Source: Clostridium sp. (lineage in GTDB: Bacteria; Bacillota; Clostridia; Lachnospirales; Lachnospiraceae). From it: DNA of 64,000 nucleotides. Position numbers and translations under genes: made by a program. Location of the stretch: contig JAGZZT010000007.1 of assembly GCA_018377235.1 (NCBI GenBank), positions 44,445 through 108,444 of the forward strand, read 5' to 3'. Positions 1 through 9,002 of the stretch are shown piece after piece. Under the pieces are notes generated by a model. That model searched no databases. It was not told the DNA's origin and worked only from the letters and a program-made list of their open reading frames with translations. Position 1 is the stretch's first letter. The number at the start of each line of letters is the position of its first letter.

Positions 1-1182
1 TCCGTCATATGGAACTCCTGTCACCTCCCAGGCTCTGCCGTCTCTGACAAAATACCTGACAACGGAGTTTTCTTCTCCCTCTTTCTCCTCCTCATACCAG
101 AAAATTCCTTCCTCTTCCCCATAAGCACAGTCATACATATCTGCGCTGAGCATGATCGTTTCTCCATCTTTATAATAGTAGAGAGCATCCCGGGGACCTG
201 CCTGGCCGCTGTTCCTTTTTTCCTGCTGCGCCTTCATATCATCCAAAAGACTTCCGCTTTCAGGCTCCGCGTCCTCTGGATTCCTGTCTACATAGTAAAA
301 TTCTCCTGTTTCCGCTGACAGAGAAGTAACATAACCTCTGGATAAATCCATGTCTAAGAGCTGCCTGCTGTCTTTTCCCTTTTCCCAGAGAAACAGCTGC
401 ATCCGCTCCGTCTCTTCATCTTCCTTTGTATACCAGATTTTAGATCCGTCGCTGCTCATGCCTTCCAAATAGGCAATGTCCTCTGCCACCAGCACAGGGC
501 TGCATTTTTCCTTAGAGGTGAGATCAGAGTAGTAGAAATCCTCCTCCGCCAGTTCCTTTTTAAAATCAGTTCTTTGAACTGAAAAAAGCATACCGTTTTC
601 TGTCATCTGCGCAGGATATTGGGCGCCCCCCTGCTGTGAAACAACAAATACCCCCTCCGTTGGAGTATAACAGTATAAAGCCTCTGAGGATACGTCCGTT
701 TTTTTGCTTTTTTCATTAAAAACAACCGTATTTCCTTCCATCTTATACCAGGACGCATTCTCTGCAATCTTCTCGGCCTTACCTCCTTTACAATTTTCAA
801 TCACATAGAGACGCATGTACTGGCCGGCTCCTTCTGTCTGATACAAAGGCACCAGCACATAGCTTCCGTCCTCTGACCATCTCATATCCAGGCTGCTGGA
901 AATTCCTTCTCCCTCCTCCTCGTTTACCTGTTCCACTAACAGTTCTGGAGTGACCTCCCCTGGATTCTGGACATCTGTCCGGTAAAGAGCGTTTTCCTTC
1001 AGATAGTAGACATACCTGCTTCCGTTTTCCGTCCTCTCCTGGGCCGCTGAGCCTGTCTGCACATCTGATCCTGTCTCCAAATCCGGCTTTTTTTCGCTGC
1101 AGCCTGACAGGACAGACGTCTGAAGCAGACACAAACCTGCCAATGCTGCGCTGACAGCCTGCTTTCTCCTCTGTTTTTTCAT
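1..1182 (-). CDS. Putative lipoprotein with TolB-like repeats, C-terminus cut by window edge
   Basis: This reading frame stays open from an ATG at 1182 to the window edge (394 codons, no stop). The start follows a strong AGGGGAGGT ribosome site. The N-terminus is a lipoprotein signal: KKQRRKQ, a hydrophobic stretch, then LSGC with the lipobox cysteine near residue 28. The rest is hydrophilic and rich in short blocks such as SEDGSYVLVP, DGSKIWYTKEDEE and EEGIFWYEEE, the pattern of beta-propeller or TolB-like surface proteins. It recalls the zinc-ribbon protein at 59550-61298 in style, though that protein is membrane-anchored instead. Function unknown; an envelope sensor or extracytoplasmic binding protein is possible. 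It follows the acetyltransferase by 64 bases and may be co-transcribed. Confidence 0.75.
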   Translation of the reverse strand, partial: MKKQRRKQAVSAALAGLCLLQTSVLSGCSEKKPDLETGSDVQTGSAAQERTENGSRYVYYLKENALYRTDVQNPGEVTPELLVEQVNEEEGEGISSSLDMRWSEDGSYVLVPLYQTEGAGQYMRLYVIENCKGGKAEKIAENASWYKMEGNTVVFNEKSKKTDVSSEALYCYTPTEGVFVVSQQGGAQYPAQMTENGMLFSVQRTDFKKELAEEDFYYSDLTSKEKCSPVLVAEDIAYLEGMSSDGSKIWYTKEDEETERMQLFLWEKGKDSRQLLDMDLSRGYVTSLSAETGEFYYVDRNPEDAEPESGSLLDDMKAQQEKRNSGQAGPRDALYYYKDGETIMLSADMYDCAYGEEEGIFWYEEEKEGEENSVVRYFVRDGRAWEVTGVPYDG

Positions 1183-1246
1183 TCCCTATTACCTCCCCTG
1201 TATGTTGACTCTGCCTTTTTCTGAGCTCATTTATAAAGCTGCTGAA

Positions 1247-1861
1247 TTAATCAATATCGATCCGCATCCCCTTTCTGTAATAAATTCTATCCTCATCTCC
1301 AATGGGACGGAGCACCCGGCAGGGATTTCCCACTGCCACCACATTGGCCGGAATATCCTTTGTCACTACACTTCCTGCTCCAATCACAGAGTTTTCTCCA
1401 ATCGACACGCCCGGGAGGATAATGGCGCCTGCTCCTACCCACACATTGTCCCCAATGTGGATCGGAAGGTTGTACTGAGCCTGCTTTCTCCGGATTTCAG
1501 GACAAATCGGATGATTTCCTGTACACACCACCGCATTCGGCCCAAACATGACATGGCTCCCCACAAAAATATCTGTATCATCCACCAGAGTCAGATTGAA
1601 ATTCGCATAAACTCCATCTCCGAAGTGGACATTCTTGCCAGCCCAGTTGGCGTGAAGGGGCGGCTCAATATGACAGTTTTCTCCAAACTCGGCAAACATT
1701 TCCTTTAAGAGAGTCTGCCTTTTTTCATCTTCAGACGGCCTGGTCTGATTGTAATCGTATAAAAGTTCCAGACGCGCAGCCTGTTCCTCTCCCAGATCGC
1801 TTCCACTCTCATAATACAGACGGCCTGTTCTCATCCGCTCCCTTGTTTCTTTAAAATCCAT
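1247..1861 (-). CDS. Sugar O-acetyltransferase (maltose/galactoside acetyltransferase family)
   Basis: A 204-residue protein of the LacA/Maa/NodL group, which moves acetyl from acetyl-CoA to a sugar hydroxyl in the cytoplasm. The N-terminal helical region (RERMRTGRLYYESGSDL) matches the family Mac domain. The rest is a left-handed beta-helix of hexapeptide repeats, with the family histidine in VVCTGNHPI. Length is normal for the family. Its start overlaps the end of the upstream putative nuclease gene by 11 bases (ATGGATTTTAA serves both), so translation is probably coupled. Its presence behind a restriction-modification pair is odd; it may simply be a passenger. Substrate cannot be told from sequence. 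Confidence 0.85.
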   Translation of the reverse strand: MDFKETRERMRTGRLYYESGSDLGEEQAARLELLYDYNQTRPSEDEKRQTLLKEMFAEFGENCHIEPPLHANWAGKNVHFGDGVYANFNLTLVDDTDIFVGSHVMFGPNAVVCTGNHPICPEIRRKQAQYNLPIHIGDNVWVGAGAIILPGVSIGENSVIGAGSVVTKDIPANVVAVGNPCRVLRPIGDEDRIYYRKGMRIDID

Positions 1862-3158
1862 ATTCTTTTTCCTGCCCTTCTGTCAGCTGTACCATCCATC
1901 TGAGCCATCCAGCCACAGAGGAGGCTCTCCTGTTAATCAGACTGTCTCCGCAAAGCTGAAGTTCCCTCATTCTCTTCTGAATATACGGTTTGTCCGGTAT
2001 TTTTCCTGTTTTTGCCACAATTTCAAACAGCTCGCGAAAAAGTTTATGCTCCAGAATCTGGCCTGCATAGGCCAGCTGACGTTTTTTATAATTCAGTCTG
2101 TTTACACAAACTCCCTTATCTGTAAGCTCTGCCCGGACCATCCCGTCCTTTCCTTTCTTCCTGGCTGCCAGCCCAAGATAGGCGCAGGCGTTATAGTAAT
2201 AACCTGACTGCCTTTCCTGAAAGCCAAATGTCTCTGCAATCTCCGCCATAGTCAGCGGTTTTTCTGACAGATGCTCAGTAAGGGAAATAATCTTTTCAAA
2301 GCTGTCAGCCTGAATAAATGGAATGCCCCCTGGTTCCGGCTTCACGGAAACGCTTTTCATGGTATGGACTAATTCATCCATGGTGATTTTCGTATCCTCC
2401 AGGCTATAGCGCCGCTCCCTCACCAGGCGGATGGAATCGTAGACCAGAGGATCGGAAAACTCGTATTCCAGCAGTCTGAAAATCTGATTGGAGCAGACCA
2501 GAAATACTGGTCTCACCGGCTTTGTCAGGCGGTTCTCCCACAGGCGGAAGGGGTAATAGAGCTGACGCACCAGAAAATTGCTGTGAACTACATTTTTCCC
2601 CTCCAGAATGGCAAAGCTGTCTCTTCCCTCGAAGCCTCCGTCAATCTCCAGCTGGGAATTATTCACCTGAATCCGTGATAAATGCTTCCCACCTTCTGAA
2701 CGTACCTGAAAGTCAAAAGCTCCGGAAGACATCCGTCCGGACACCGTCTCCACCAGCCTTTTTTCCCCCAGAAAATCCTCCAGAATCCCGGTGAGGCTGA
2801 TAAGCTTAATAGCCGCGGCCTCTGACCGCACATCGCGTATGTCAATGGTCTCCAGATAATCTGGAATCCTGCTTCTGTCCACCTGGATCACGCCGCCTCT
2901 GCCGCTTTCTTCCTCCGGAAAATCGTGGTACAGAGAAAAATCACCAATTACATAGCTCCCCCTTGTCACAGGCAGAATTCCAAGCTTTCCAAACACCTTG
3001 GGAACTGACTCCCTGGTGTCAAACTTTGTCATCAGCCTGGGTTCCTTAAACTCCCGGATCTGATCTGCAGTAATCGGAAAAAATCCCCGTTCCTTCACCT
3101 GCTCCGCAATGCAGTATTTCTCAAACAGATCCTCCCATTTTTCCTCTATGATTCCCAT
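1851..3158 (-). CDS. Probable type II restriction endonuclease, partner of the Dam-type methylase
   Basis: A 435-residue protein that I do not recognise by name. It starts 10 bases after the methylase stop, with an AGGGGAG ribosome site. A PD-(D/E)xK-like nuclease core is visible: E171-I-D173 then a short strand ending in E186-G-K188, inside a beta-rich segment (residues 145-190) preceded by a helix with E137. The C-terminal part (about 285-420) looks like a winged-helix DNA-binding region (EKPLTMAEIAETFGF, then ELTDKGVCVNRL). Tandem placement after a methylase with a DPPY motif and the ExK motif support a restriction enzyme, probably for the same GATC-like site. The specificity is inferred only from the partner. 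It could also be a different DNA-binding nuclease. Confidence 0.65.
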   Translation of the reverse strand: MGIIEEKWEDLFEKYCIAEQVKERGFFPITADQIREFKEPRLMTKFDTRESVPKVFGKLGILPVTRGSYVIGDFSLYHDFPEEESGRGGVIQVDRSRIPDYLETIDIRDVRSEAAAIKLISLTGILEDFLGEKRLVETVSGRMSSGAFDFQVRSEGGKHLSRIQVNNSQLEIDGGFEGRDSFAILEGKNVVHSNFLVRQLYYPFRLWENRLTKPVRPVFLVCSNQIFRLLEYEFSDPLVYDSIRLVRERRYSLEDTKITMDELVHTMKSVSVKPEPGGIPFIQADSFEKIISLTEHLSEKPLTMAEIAETFGFQERQSGYYYNACAYLGLAARKKGKDGMVRAELTDKGVCVNRLNYKKRQLAYAGQILEHKLFRELFEIVAKTGKIPDKPYIQKRMRELQLCGDSLINRRASSVAGWLRWMVQLTEGQEKEYGF

Positions 3159-3168
3159 AGTGACTCCC

Positions 3169-4029
3169 CTAAAAGTTTCTTACTAACACCTCGTCAATAG
3201 CGCCCCGCCTGTCCGCCCTTGCGTTAATGGCCCGTTTGGCCGGAACCCTCTCTATCTGGTATTCCCTGTACAGATCCTCGATGAAATCACAGCAGGAATT
3301 GGAGAGCAGAAATTTAATTCCTTTTTTATTCAAAAGATCACACTGCCTCTTAAGCTCTATCTGTTCCGCCTGGCCAAAACCTGATGCCGTATACCCGGTA
3401 AAGGAGGAGGATGAACTGAGCGGCATATAAGGCGGATCCAGATAGACAAAGGTTCCCTTTCTGAGTCCCTTCAGCGCTTCCCTGTAATCGCCGCAGCGAA
3501 TCACCGCTTTAGACTGATTCAGATATCGGCTCATGGCCCTGATATTTTCCTCTGGGACAATATTGGGATTCTTATAGCGGCCCCAGGGAGCGTTAAACTG
3601 GCCTGCGCTGTTGACACGGAACAGGCCGTTATAGCAGGTTTTATTCAGATAAATAATCCGGGCCGCCCGTTCTGCCAAAGTCAGAGCCTGATACTTCTCC
3701 GGCTCCCGGTCCAGAGCGCGGATCTGGTAAAAATACTCCTGACAATTGCGTTCTCTATGGCGCATCAGCAGCTCAATCAGCTCTTCCGGCTGTTCTTTTA
3801 CTGTTTGATAGACATTGATCAGCTCAGAATTAAAATCATTGATCACCGCCTTCTTCGGCTGCAGATCAAAAAATACGGCTCCCCCTCCTACAAAGGGTTC
3901 GCAGTAGGTAGTATGCTCTGGAATCAGAGGGCGAATAAAGTCTAAAAGCTGACGTTTTCCTCCCACCCACTTGAGAATCGGCGTAAGCTCCTGGCGGGCA
4001 GACGCGCCTGTTATATGTGATGAAGTCAT
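3169..4029 (-). CDS. dam: DNA adenine methylase, Dam/DpnM (D12 class)
   Basis: A 286-residue N6-adenine methyltransferase. Motifs are in the alpha-class order: AdoMet-binding ILKWVGGKRQLL (about 18-29), PFVGGGAVFFDL (45-56) and catalytic DPPY (198-201), with a target-recognition region between. Members of this family methylate GATC; that specificity is inferred. The frame is open upstream to a TTG, but AGGAG placed 7 bases before the ATG at 4029 favours this start. The next gene, a putative nuclease, begins 10 bases after the stop, which suggests a restriction-modification unit rather than a replication-linked Dam. A promoter-like sequence lies just upstream in the 108-base gap after the VWA gene. 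Confidence 0.9.
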   Translation of the reverse strand: MTSSHITGASARQELTPILKWVGGKRQLLDFIRPLIPEHTTYCEPFVGGGAVFFDLQPKKAVINDFNSELINVYQTVKEQPEELIELLMRHRERNCQEYFYQIRALDREPEKYQALTLAERAARIIYLNKTCYNGLFRVNSAGQFNAPWGRYKNPNIVPEENIRAMSRYLNQSKAVIRCGDYREALKGLRKGTFVYLDPPYMPLSSSSSFTGYTASGFGQAEQIELKRQCDLLNKKGIKFLLSNSCCDFIEDLYREYQIERVPAKRAINARADRRGAIDEVLVRNF

Positions 4030-4073
4030 AGACAGTCTCCTGTTATTCAAAAATTATTTCTGTTCTGCTTCCA

Positions 4074-4102
4074 AGTATACCACAAACTCCTGTTCCCTTA
4101 AA
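4074..4102 (-). promoter_or_regulatory. Candidate promoter of the dam/nuclease pair
   Basis: On the minus strand TTTAAG is followed after 17 bases by TATACT, with an extended -10 (TGG before TATACT). This would let the methylase and nuclease be expressed apart from the MoxR operon. Confidence 0.5.
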
Positions 4103-4158
4103 TAGAAACATGCAGACGGGAGCACAAGAAAAAATTCTACTTCTTTCCTGCATCCTTC

Positions 4159-5349
4159 TTATTCCTTCTGCTTCTCGAATACCGACAGATCCTGCCCCTT
4201 GAACGCCCGCTCCAGCAGGAGGGGAAGCTTCTCCGGGGCGCAGGCAAAGCATGGAATCCCAAGTCCGGCCACACGCCCGGCCATCTGGGCGTCATAGCAG
4301 GGCTTTCCTTTATCAGAAATGGCCAGCAGACAGATCACAGAGGCTCCCGACTGTTTTATCTCCTCCAGGCGGCGCAGAAGAGAAGCCCGGTTTCCGCCTT
4401 CCTCCAGATCTGTGATCAGGAAAAACAAGGTTTTTTTCGGATTTTCTATAAACTGCTGGCAGTAGGCCACAGAACGGTCAATATCAGTTCCGCCCCCCAG
4501 CTGAAACCCGAACAGAAGATCCACCGGATCGCTGCATTTGTCTGTTAAATCCACAATATTCGTGTCAAAAGCCACAATCCGCGTCTTCACCGCCGCCATA
4601 CTGGCCAGAATACAGCTCATAATCGAGGAATAAATAACCGATTCCCCCATCGATCCGCTCTGGTCTACATCAAGAATGACCGTATACCGCTCTGCCGCAG
4701 TTCTGCAGGTTCTGTCAAAAAAGTAAAAATGTTCTGGAATGATTTTTTTAAGCTCCGGATTGTAATGCTTCAGTCCCCGCCGTATGGTCATAGCGGCATC
4801 CAGAGCAGAGGCAGACGGAATAGGGGAGTGATTTCTCCGGTTCACTGCCGCTGTCACCGCTCTCCTGATATCCTGTTCCAAAAGCTGGTTAATCTGTTCT
4901 ACAATCTTCTTAATAAATTCCCGTACGCTCTCCTTGGAGGCTTTGGGAATCTGATCCTTTAAAAGCAGGATCGTGCTGGCCAGCCCAATATCCGGCTCCA
5001 GATTTTCCAGCACCTCCGGCTCAAATAAAAGCTGTTTCAGACCGCACCGCTCCATCGCGTCTGCCTGTATAATTTTCACCAGATCCCGGTCAAACAATGT
5101 TCTCACATCTCCCAGCCATCTGGTAATCTGCGGATTGGACGGCCCTCTTCCTCCTCCTGAACCGGTGCTGCCCTGAGAGCCGAATCCCCCGTAGGCGCTG
5201 CTGTTATAAATAGCTGCCAAGGCCTGATCCATGAGAAGCTGTTCTTTTGAAAGACCTGCTTCCTCATAGCCATTCATGGTCTCAAACTGAGTCTCGCTCT
5301 CTGCGCCTAAAATCAGCCTCCACCGTTTCATCTGTTCCATCGTATCCAT
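4159..5349 (-). CDS. VWA (von Willebrand factor A / CoxE-like) domain protein of a MoxR system
   Basis: A 396-residue protein, last of the five-gene MoxR operon. The C-terminal half is a VWA domain with an intact MIDAS metal site: D229-x-S231-x-S233 (DVDQSGS), T288 in GGGTDI and D314 in LITDLEEGG. The N-terminal half is helical with a Gly/Ser-rich linker near residues 54-72. In MoxR-VWA pairs the VWA protein is thought to act as the adaptor or substrate-binding partner of the AAA+ ring. E. coli YehP, beside YehL (MoxR), YehM and YehQ (SWIM), is the closest named analogue I know. The start is at 5349 behind GAGAGGAG, 68 bases after the upstream stop. Cytoplasmic; no signal peptide. Confidence 0.85.
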   Translation of the reverse strand: MDTMEQMKRWRLILGAESETQFETMNGYEEAGLSKEQLLMDQALAAIYNSSAYGGFGSQGSTGSGGGRGPSNPQITRWLGDVRTLFDRDLVKIIQADAMERCGLKQLLFEPEVLENLEPDIGLASTILLLKDQIPKASKESVREFIKKIVEQINQLLEQDIRRAVTAAVNRRNHSPIPSASALDAAMTIRRGLKHYNPELKKIIPEHFYFFDRTCRTAAERYTVILDVDQSGSMGESVIYSSIMSCILASMAAVKTRIVAFDTNIVDLTDKCSDPVDLLFGFQLGGGTDIDRSVAYCQQFIENPKKTLFFLITDLEEGGNRASLLRRLEEIKQSGASVICLLAISDKGKPCYDAQMAGRVAGLGIPCFACAPEKLPLLLERAFKGQDLSVFEKQKE

Positions 5350-5417
5350 CGGCCGCTCTCCTCTCTCTGCTCCTTCTTCCCTTCTCCATCTGTCCAGCTT
5401 TTCCTGACAATGCCGTT

Positions 5418-7757
5418 TTAAATGTCATCAAAGTCGAAATCCCCCAGCTCATCCAGAAGTTCCCTTGTCTCCTCCGCTGTCAGCGTTTCATTGAGAGCCT
5501 CGCTGGCTGCAGCAGGATTAATCTGCCAGATTTCCCCCAGATTTTCAGCAATTTTATTCTTTTCCTCCGAAGTAAAGTCAGCGAAGGCTCTTCTTAAAAA
5601 CACCAGAGCCCGCTTAAATTCTTCCCCATCCAGGGTATCCAGATACCTGCTCAGGCTCTCCCACAGCGACAGCCTGGCGATAAGGCCATAATGATTTTTC
5701 ATGGAAAGTCCCTCGAACCATCCTGCTCCCAGTTCCGCTGGAATTCCCCTGGACAGACGCCTGGATACCTCTGCAGACAGTTCTGCCTCTGACAGCTTCC
5801 CGGATTCCAGAAGAATAGCTCCCGCAAAGCCGGACAGTCTCGTATTGACATCATCTCTCTCGGAAATCTCCCGCAGAGTTCGTTCCAGCCTCCGTTCATC
5901 TAAAAAATCGTGGGCTGCTGCAGCTCTGGCCGCCGTATCCATCGCTGGAATCAGCAGAGCCGCCGCATCATCATCGCATCGGCATTCTCCTGGAAATACC
6001 AGGCAGAGTCTTAAAAACAGCTGTTTTAAGACTGGAATTAAAGGCTCTCTGTCAAGTCTTCTGATATCGCCGTACTGAATCACCAAAGATAGCGCGCCCG
6101 CAGCTCTTGCCAGCTCTGACGCGGACACTGCGTCCACTGCCATCGCCTGCAGCGCAGACACTGTGTAGGCAACCGACTCCGGCATTCCGCATAAGAAAGC
6201 GTCCCTGATAATCTCCGACAGCGTCCCTATCTCCCCCGCTCCGTCCGCCCGGCTTTTAAGCTCAAACGCGGCAGCCTGCTCCACTGTATCTCCCTTTAAC
6301 ACAGACTCTATCAGCCCCATCTCCGCCTCTGGAGTCCATCTGAGCACCCACCGCTCTTTCCAGGTAGCTCCTGTCTGGCGGCTGTCAGAAAGAGAGGCAA
6401 AGCTGACGCTCAAAATCCTCAGCCTATGAAGGAAAAACGATCGGTTTAAATCTAAAAACGCAGCCTGTTCTGATTTCACAGCCAGGTTTTCCCGAAGATC
6501 CAGATCTAACACCTGGGCTGCTGCCCCTCGGAACCTCTCCAGCTTAAGCCGCGCCAGGTTCCTGTTAAAATCAGCCTGGACAGAGGTCTGGCTTACGCCG
6601 TGCGGAAGGCTTCCTATCACAGTTCCTATTTCCGTATCTGCCATAGCTACAGACAGCTCCCCTGGATTTCCATGTCCCATGCAGGCTGTCGCTCCGTCCC
6701 TCAAATCCTGAAGCGATGGGTTTTCGTGGCCGTTCAGCTTAGCCAGAGCAGCGGCCAGCCGCAGAGCCTCAATCACCTCGGCTGATGAAACAGGGCTTCC
6801 TTCCTTTCTCTGGAAAGCCGCCAGCCTTGCCAGATACTGAATGGCTCCATAATCTGCCTGACGGCGTTTCCTGCCCTCCCATAAAAGCTCATAATAAGCT
6901 GGAGCTCTGTTTCCAGCGCCATATCCGCTTAATCCTGACAAGCGGAAATACGAATAGGGCATCAGGGTTTTCTGGACAGGCAGCTGTTTCAGGGCACCAA
7001 ACTCCTCGTCAGTCATAGGAGTTCCCTCCAAAAGCCCTGCTATGTGGAAGGCGCCTGTGACAGCCGCGATCCTGTCTGCAGAGATTCCTTCCTCCTCTGC
7101 TCTCCTGATTTCACGGAGCATATAGCGCTCTCTCAGCCTGTTTTCCCCCTCCTTCTCTCCCTCCACTCCCTCTGAAAGGCGGCGAAGTTCTGTTCCAAAG
7201 ACAGCTGCTCCCATCCGGTATCCCTTCTCCGTCTCAGAATGCTCCAGCACATGCTCCCAGAAGTCCTCATTTCCGCCCGTTCCTGCTGTCTGATCGAGCC
7301 TTTCGTAGACGTCTCCCCTGTTTCCTGACCTTTCACCTTTTTGCTCTTCTTCTGAAGTCTCCCGGCGCTCCTCCGTCTGTTTTTCTTTCTTCTCGTGCTC
7401 CTCCAGAGCTAAAAAGACAGAAGACGGCAGATCAAAAAAACGCACCTTTCTTCCCTTTTCTCTGGCCCAGAGAGCCGCCTGGTATTCCGGTGAATAGACA
7501 GCCAGCGGATAGACAAGGGTCCTGATAGGCAGAGCAGCCGTGTAGGCCATGACAGCCACAGGCGGCTTCACCTCTTTTTCTGTTAAATCCTGCAAAAGCT
7601 CTGTAAAATCAGACGGTCCCTCAATCAGCACCAGCTCCGGGTCCGTCTCGTCCAGAAACTCTCTCAAATGCCAGGCTCCCGACGGGGACAGATGGCGTAT
7701 TCCAAACAGATGAGGCTCCTCAGGCGTTTCCATGCTGTTGTTCCATTGTCTCTCCAT
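5418..7757 (-). CDS. DUF5682-type protein of a MoxR/VWA system
   Basis: A 779-residue cytoplasmic protein. The frame opens at a GTG at 7796, but AGGAGG six bases before the ATG at 7757 makes that ATG the likely start. The N-terminus has LFGIRHLSPSG (residues 18-27) and LVLIEGP (42-48), and a later TGAFHIAGLL (around 234-243). These His/Glu motifs recall the ChaN/EreA/TraB fold (inference), so a hydrolase-like or metal/haem-binding site is possible. A Lys/Glu-rich low-complexity stretch (about 119-150) separates the halves; the C-terminal half is helical. In actinobacterial and proteobacterial MoxR clusters a DUF5682 protein (YehM type) sits between MoxR and VWA, as here. The biochemical activity is unknown. 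Confidence 0.7.
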   Translation of the reverse strand: MERQWNNSMETPEEPHLFGIRHLSPSGAWHLREFLDETDPELVLIEGPSDFTELLQDLTEKEVKPPVAVMAYTAALPIRTLVYPLAVYSPEYQAALWAREKGRKVRFFDLPSSVFLALEEHEKKEKQTEERRETSEEEQKGERSGNRGDVYERLDQTAGTGGNEDFWEHVLEHSETEKGYRMGAAVFGTELRRLSEGVEGEKEGENRLRERYMLREIRRAEEEGISADRIAAVTGAFHIAGLLEGTPMTDEEFGALKQLPVQKTLMPYSYFRLSGLSGYGAGNRAPAYYELLWEGRKRRQADYGAIQYLARLAAFQRKEGSPVSSAEVIEALRLAAALAKLNGHENPSLQDLRDGATACMGHGNPGELSVAMADTEIGTVIGSLPHGVSQTSVQADFNRNLARLKLERFRGAAAQVLDLDLRENLAVKSEQAAFLDLNRSFFLHRLRILSVSFASLSDSRQTGATWKERWVLRWTPEAEMGLIESVLKGDTVEQAAAFELKSRADGAGEIGTLSEIIRDAFLCGMPESVAYTVSALQAMAVDAVSASELARAAGALSLVIQYGDIRRLDREPLIPVLKQLFLRLCLVFPGECRCDDDAAALLIPAMDTAARAAAAHDFLDERRLERTLREISERDDVNTRLSGFAGAILLESGKLSEAELSAEVSRRLSRGIPAELGAGWFEGLSMKNHYGLIARLSLWESLSRYLDTLDGEEFKRALVFLRRAFADFTSEEKNKIAENLGEIWQINPAAASEALNETLTAEETRELLDELGDFDFDDI

Positions 7758-7801
7758 TTCATTCCTCCTGCTGCTGGGTGTACCGCCCCAACACACTGAT
7801 G

Positions 7802-8896
7802 CTATATTGTATTAAGCTCCCGGCACTCCTGGTAAAGCCCCAGCCATCTGGATCCTCTCTTCTTCATAATATTTTCCAGATACTCCGCCCAGGCTTTGGC
7901 ATCCTTCTCCTCATCCTTCACCACAGCACCCTGTAAAGCAGCCGCCAGATCGCTGTCTGTAATCTGTCCGCTGCCAAAGCTTCCCGCCAGCGCCATGCTG
8001 TTGGCCAGAAGAGAGATCGCCTCTGCTGTGGACAGCACGCCGGAGGTACTTTTCAGCTTCTGTTTTCCGTCCAAAGTCGCTCCGGAGCGCAGTTCCCTGA
8101 AAATAGTGCAGACCTTTTCTACCACCTCCCGATCAGGCAAAGCCGCATTCAAATCCAGATTTTCAGAGAGCCCCGTCACTCTTGTCCTCACAATCTCCAT
8201 CTCCGCATCCAGACTTTCCGGTGACGGCAGTACCACAATATTAAACCGCCTCTTCAGAGCGGCCGACATATCATTGACTCCTTTATCTCTTGTATTTGCT
8301 GTGGCAATCAGTGAAAAGCCCTTCCGGGCTGGAACCTCAATCCCCAGCTCCGGCACAGAAATGCGTTTTTCTGATAAAATCGAAATCAGCGCATCCTGCA
8401 CCTCGGAGGCGCACCTGGAAATCTCCTCCACTCTGGCGATGGTTCCCGTCTCCATAGCCCGGTAAACTGGACTTTTCAGCATAGCCTCCTTAGATGGACC
8501 GTCTGCAATCAGCATGGCATAATTCCAGGAATACCGAATCTGTTCTTCTGTTGTTCCCGCAGTTCCCTGGACCACTTTGGTAGAATCCCCGTTAATAGCG
8601 GCTGTCAAATGCTCTGACAGCCATGATTTTGCAGTTCCCGGCTCTCCAATCAGAAGCAGTGCTCTGTCTGTCACCAGCGTTGAGATGGCAATTTCCACCA
8701 GCCTTCTGTTCCCAATATATTTGGGAGAGATCTCCACATCTCCTGCTGTTCCTCCGCATATGTAGGTCAGCACTGAGCGAGGCGACATTCTCCACCCCGT
8801 TGGAACCGGATCCTGTTCCGCCTTAATTAGCGCATCTATCTCCTTCTGAAACAGAGCCTCCGCTGGAAGTCTCTGCACATCATTCTTTTTGCCCAT
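7802..8896 (-). CDS. MoxR-family AAA+ ATPase
   Basis: A 364-residue AAA+ protein. Walker A is GEPGTAKS (84-91). The Walker B position reads VEEIS (156-160), with Glu where the usual Asp stands. Sensor 1 is the Asn in ATANTRDKG (about 201) and an arginine finger is likely in ALKRRFN (213-219). MoxR ATPases act as hexameric chaperone-like motors that remodel clients brought by a VWA protein. The genes on either side (DUF5682, VWA, SWIM) fit this, and the order matches clusters recalled from Streptomyces and the E. coli yehL locus. It starts after a 100-base polypurine spacer, with AGGAAAACAGG just before the ATG. The downstream gene begins about 45 bases beyond its stop. Confidence 0.9.
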   Translation of the reverse strand: MGKKNDVQRLPAEALFQKEIDALIKAEQDPVPTGWRMSPRSVLTYICGGTAGDVEISPKYIGNRRLVEIAISTLVTDRALLLIGEPGTAKSWLSEHLTAAINGDSTKVVQGTAGTTEEQIRYSWNYAMLIADGPSKEAMLKSPVYRAMETGTIARVEEISRCASEVQDALISILSEKRISVPELGIEVPARKGFSLIATANTRDKGVNDMSAALKRRFNIVVLPSPESLDAEMEIVRTRVTGLSENLDLNAALPDREVVEKVCTIFRELRSGATLDGKQKLKSTSGVLSTAEAISLLANSMALAGSFGSGQITDSDLAAALQGAVVKDEEKDAKAWAEYLENIMKKRGSRWLGLYQECRELNTI

Positions 8897-8900
8897 CCTG

Positions 8901-9000
8901 TTTTCCTGCCTTTCCTTCTTTCCTCTTTTTCTTTCTTTTTTCTGTTTCTTTCCTTCTCTTTCCAGACTGCTTCTGTCTCTCTCTTTCTGTTTCCAAGTCT
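8901..9000 (-). other. Polypurine spacer before the MoxR gene
   Basis: The 106-base gap between the DUF5691-type gene and moxR is almost all G and A when read on the minus strand, with many GGAAAG, GAGAGA and AAAGAAAG runs and few pyrimidines. It has no obvious hairpin. It gives several weak ribosome-site-like sequences and would be largely unstructured. Confidence 0.7.
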
Positions 9001-9002
9001 TT

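Noticed and set aside
597..1132. Two short minus-strand frames (603-800 and 797-1132) as genes or a frameshifted gene
   Set aside because: They lie in a different frame from the continuous lipoprotein frame 1-1182, which has the start signal and no stop.
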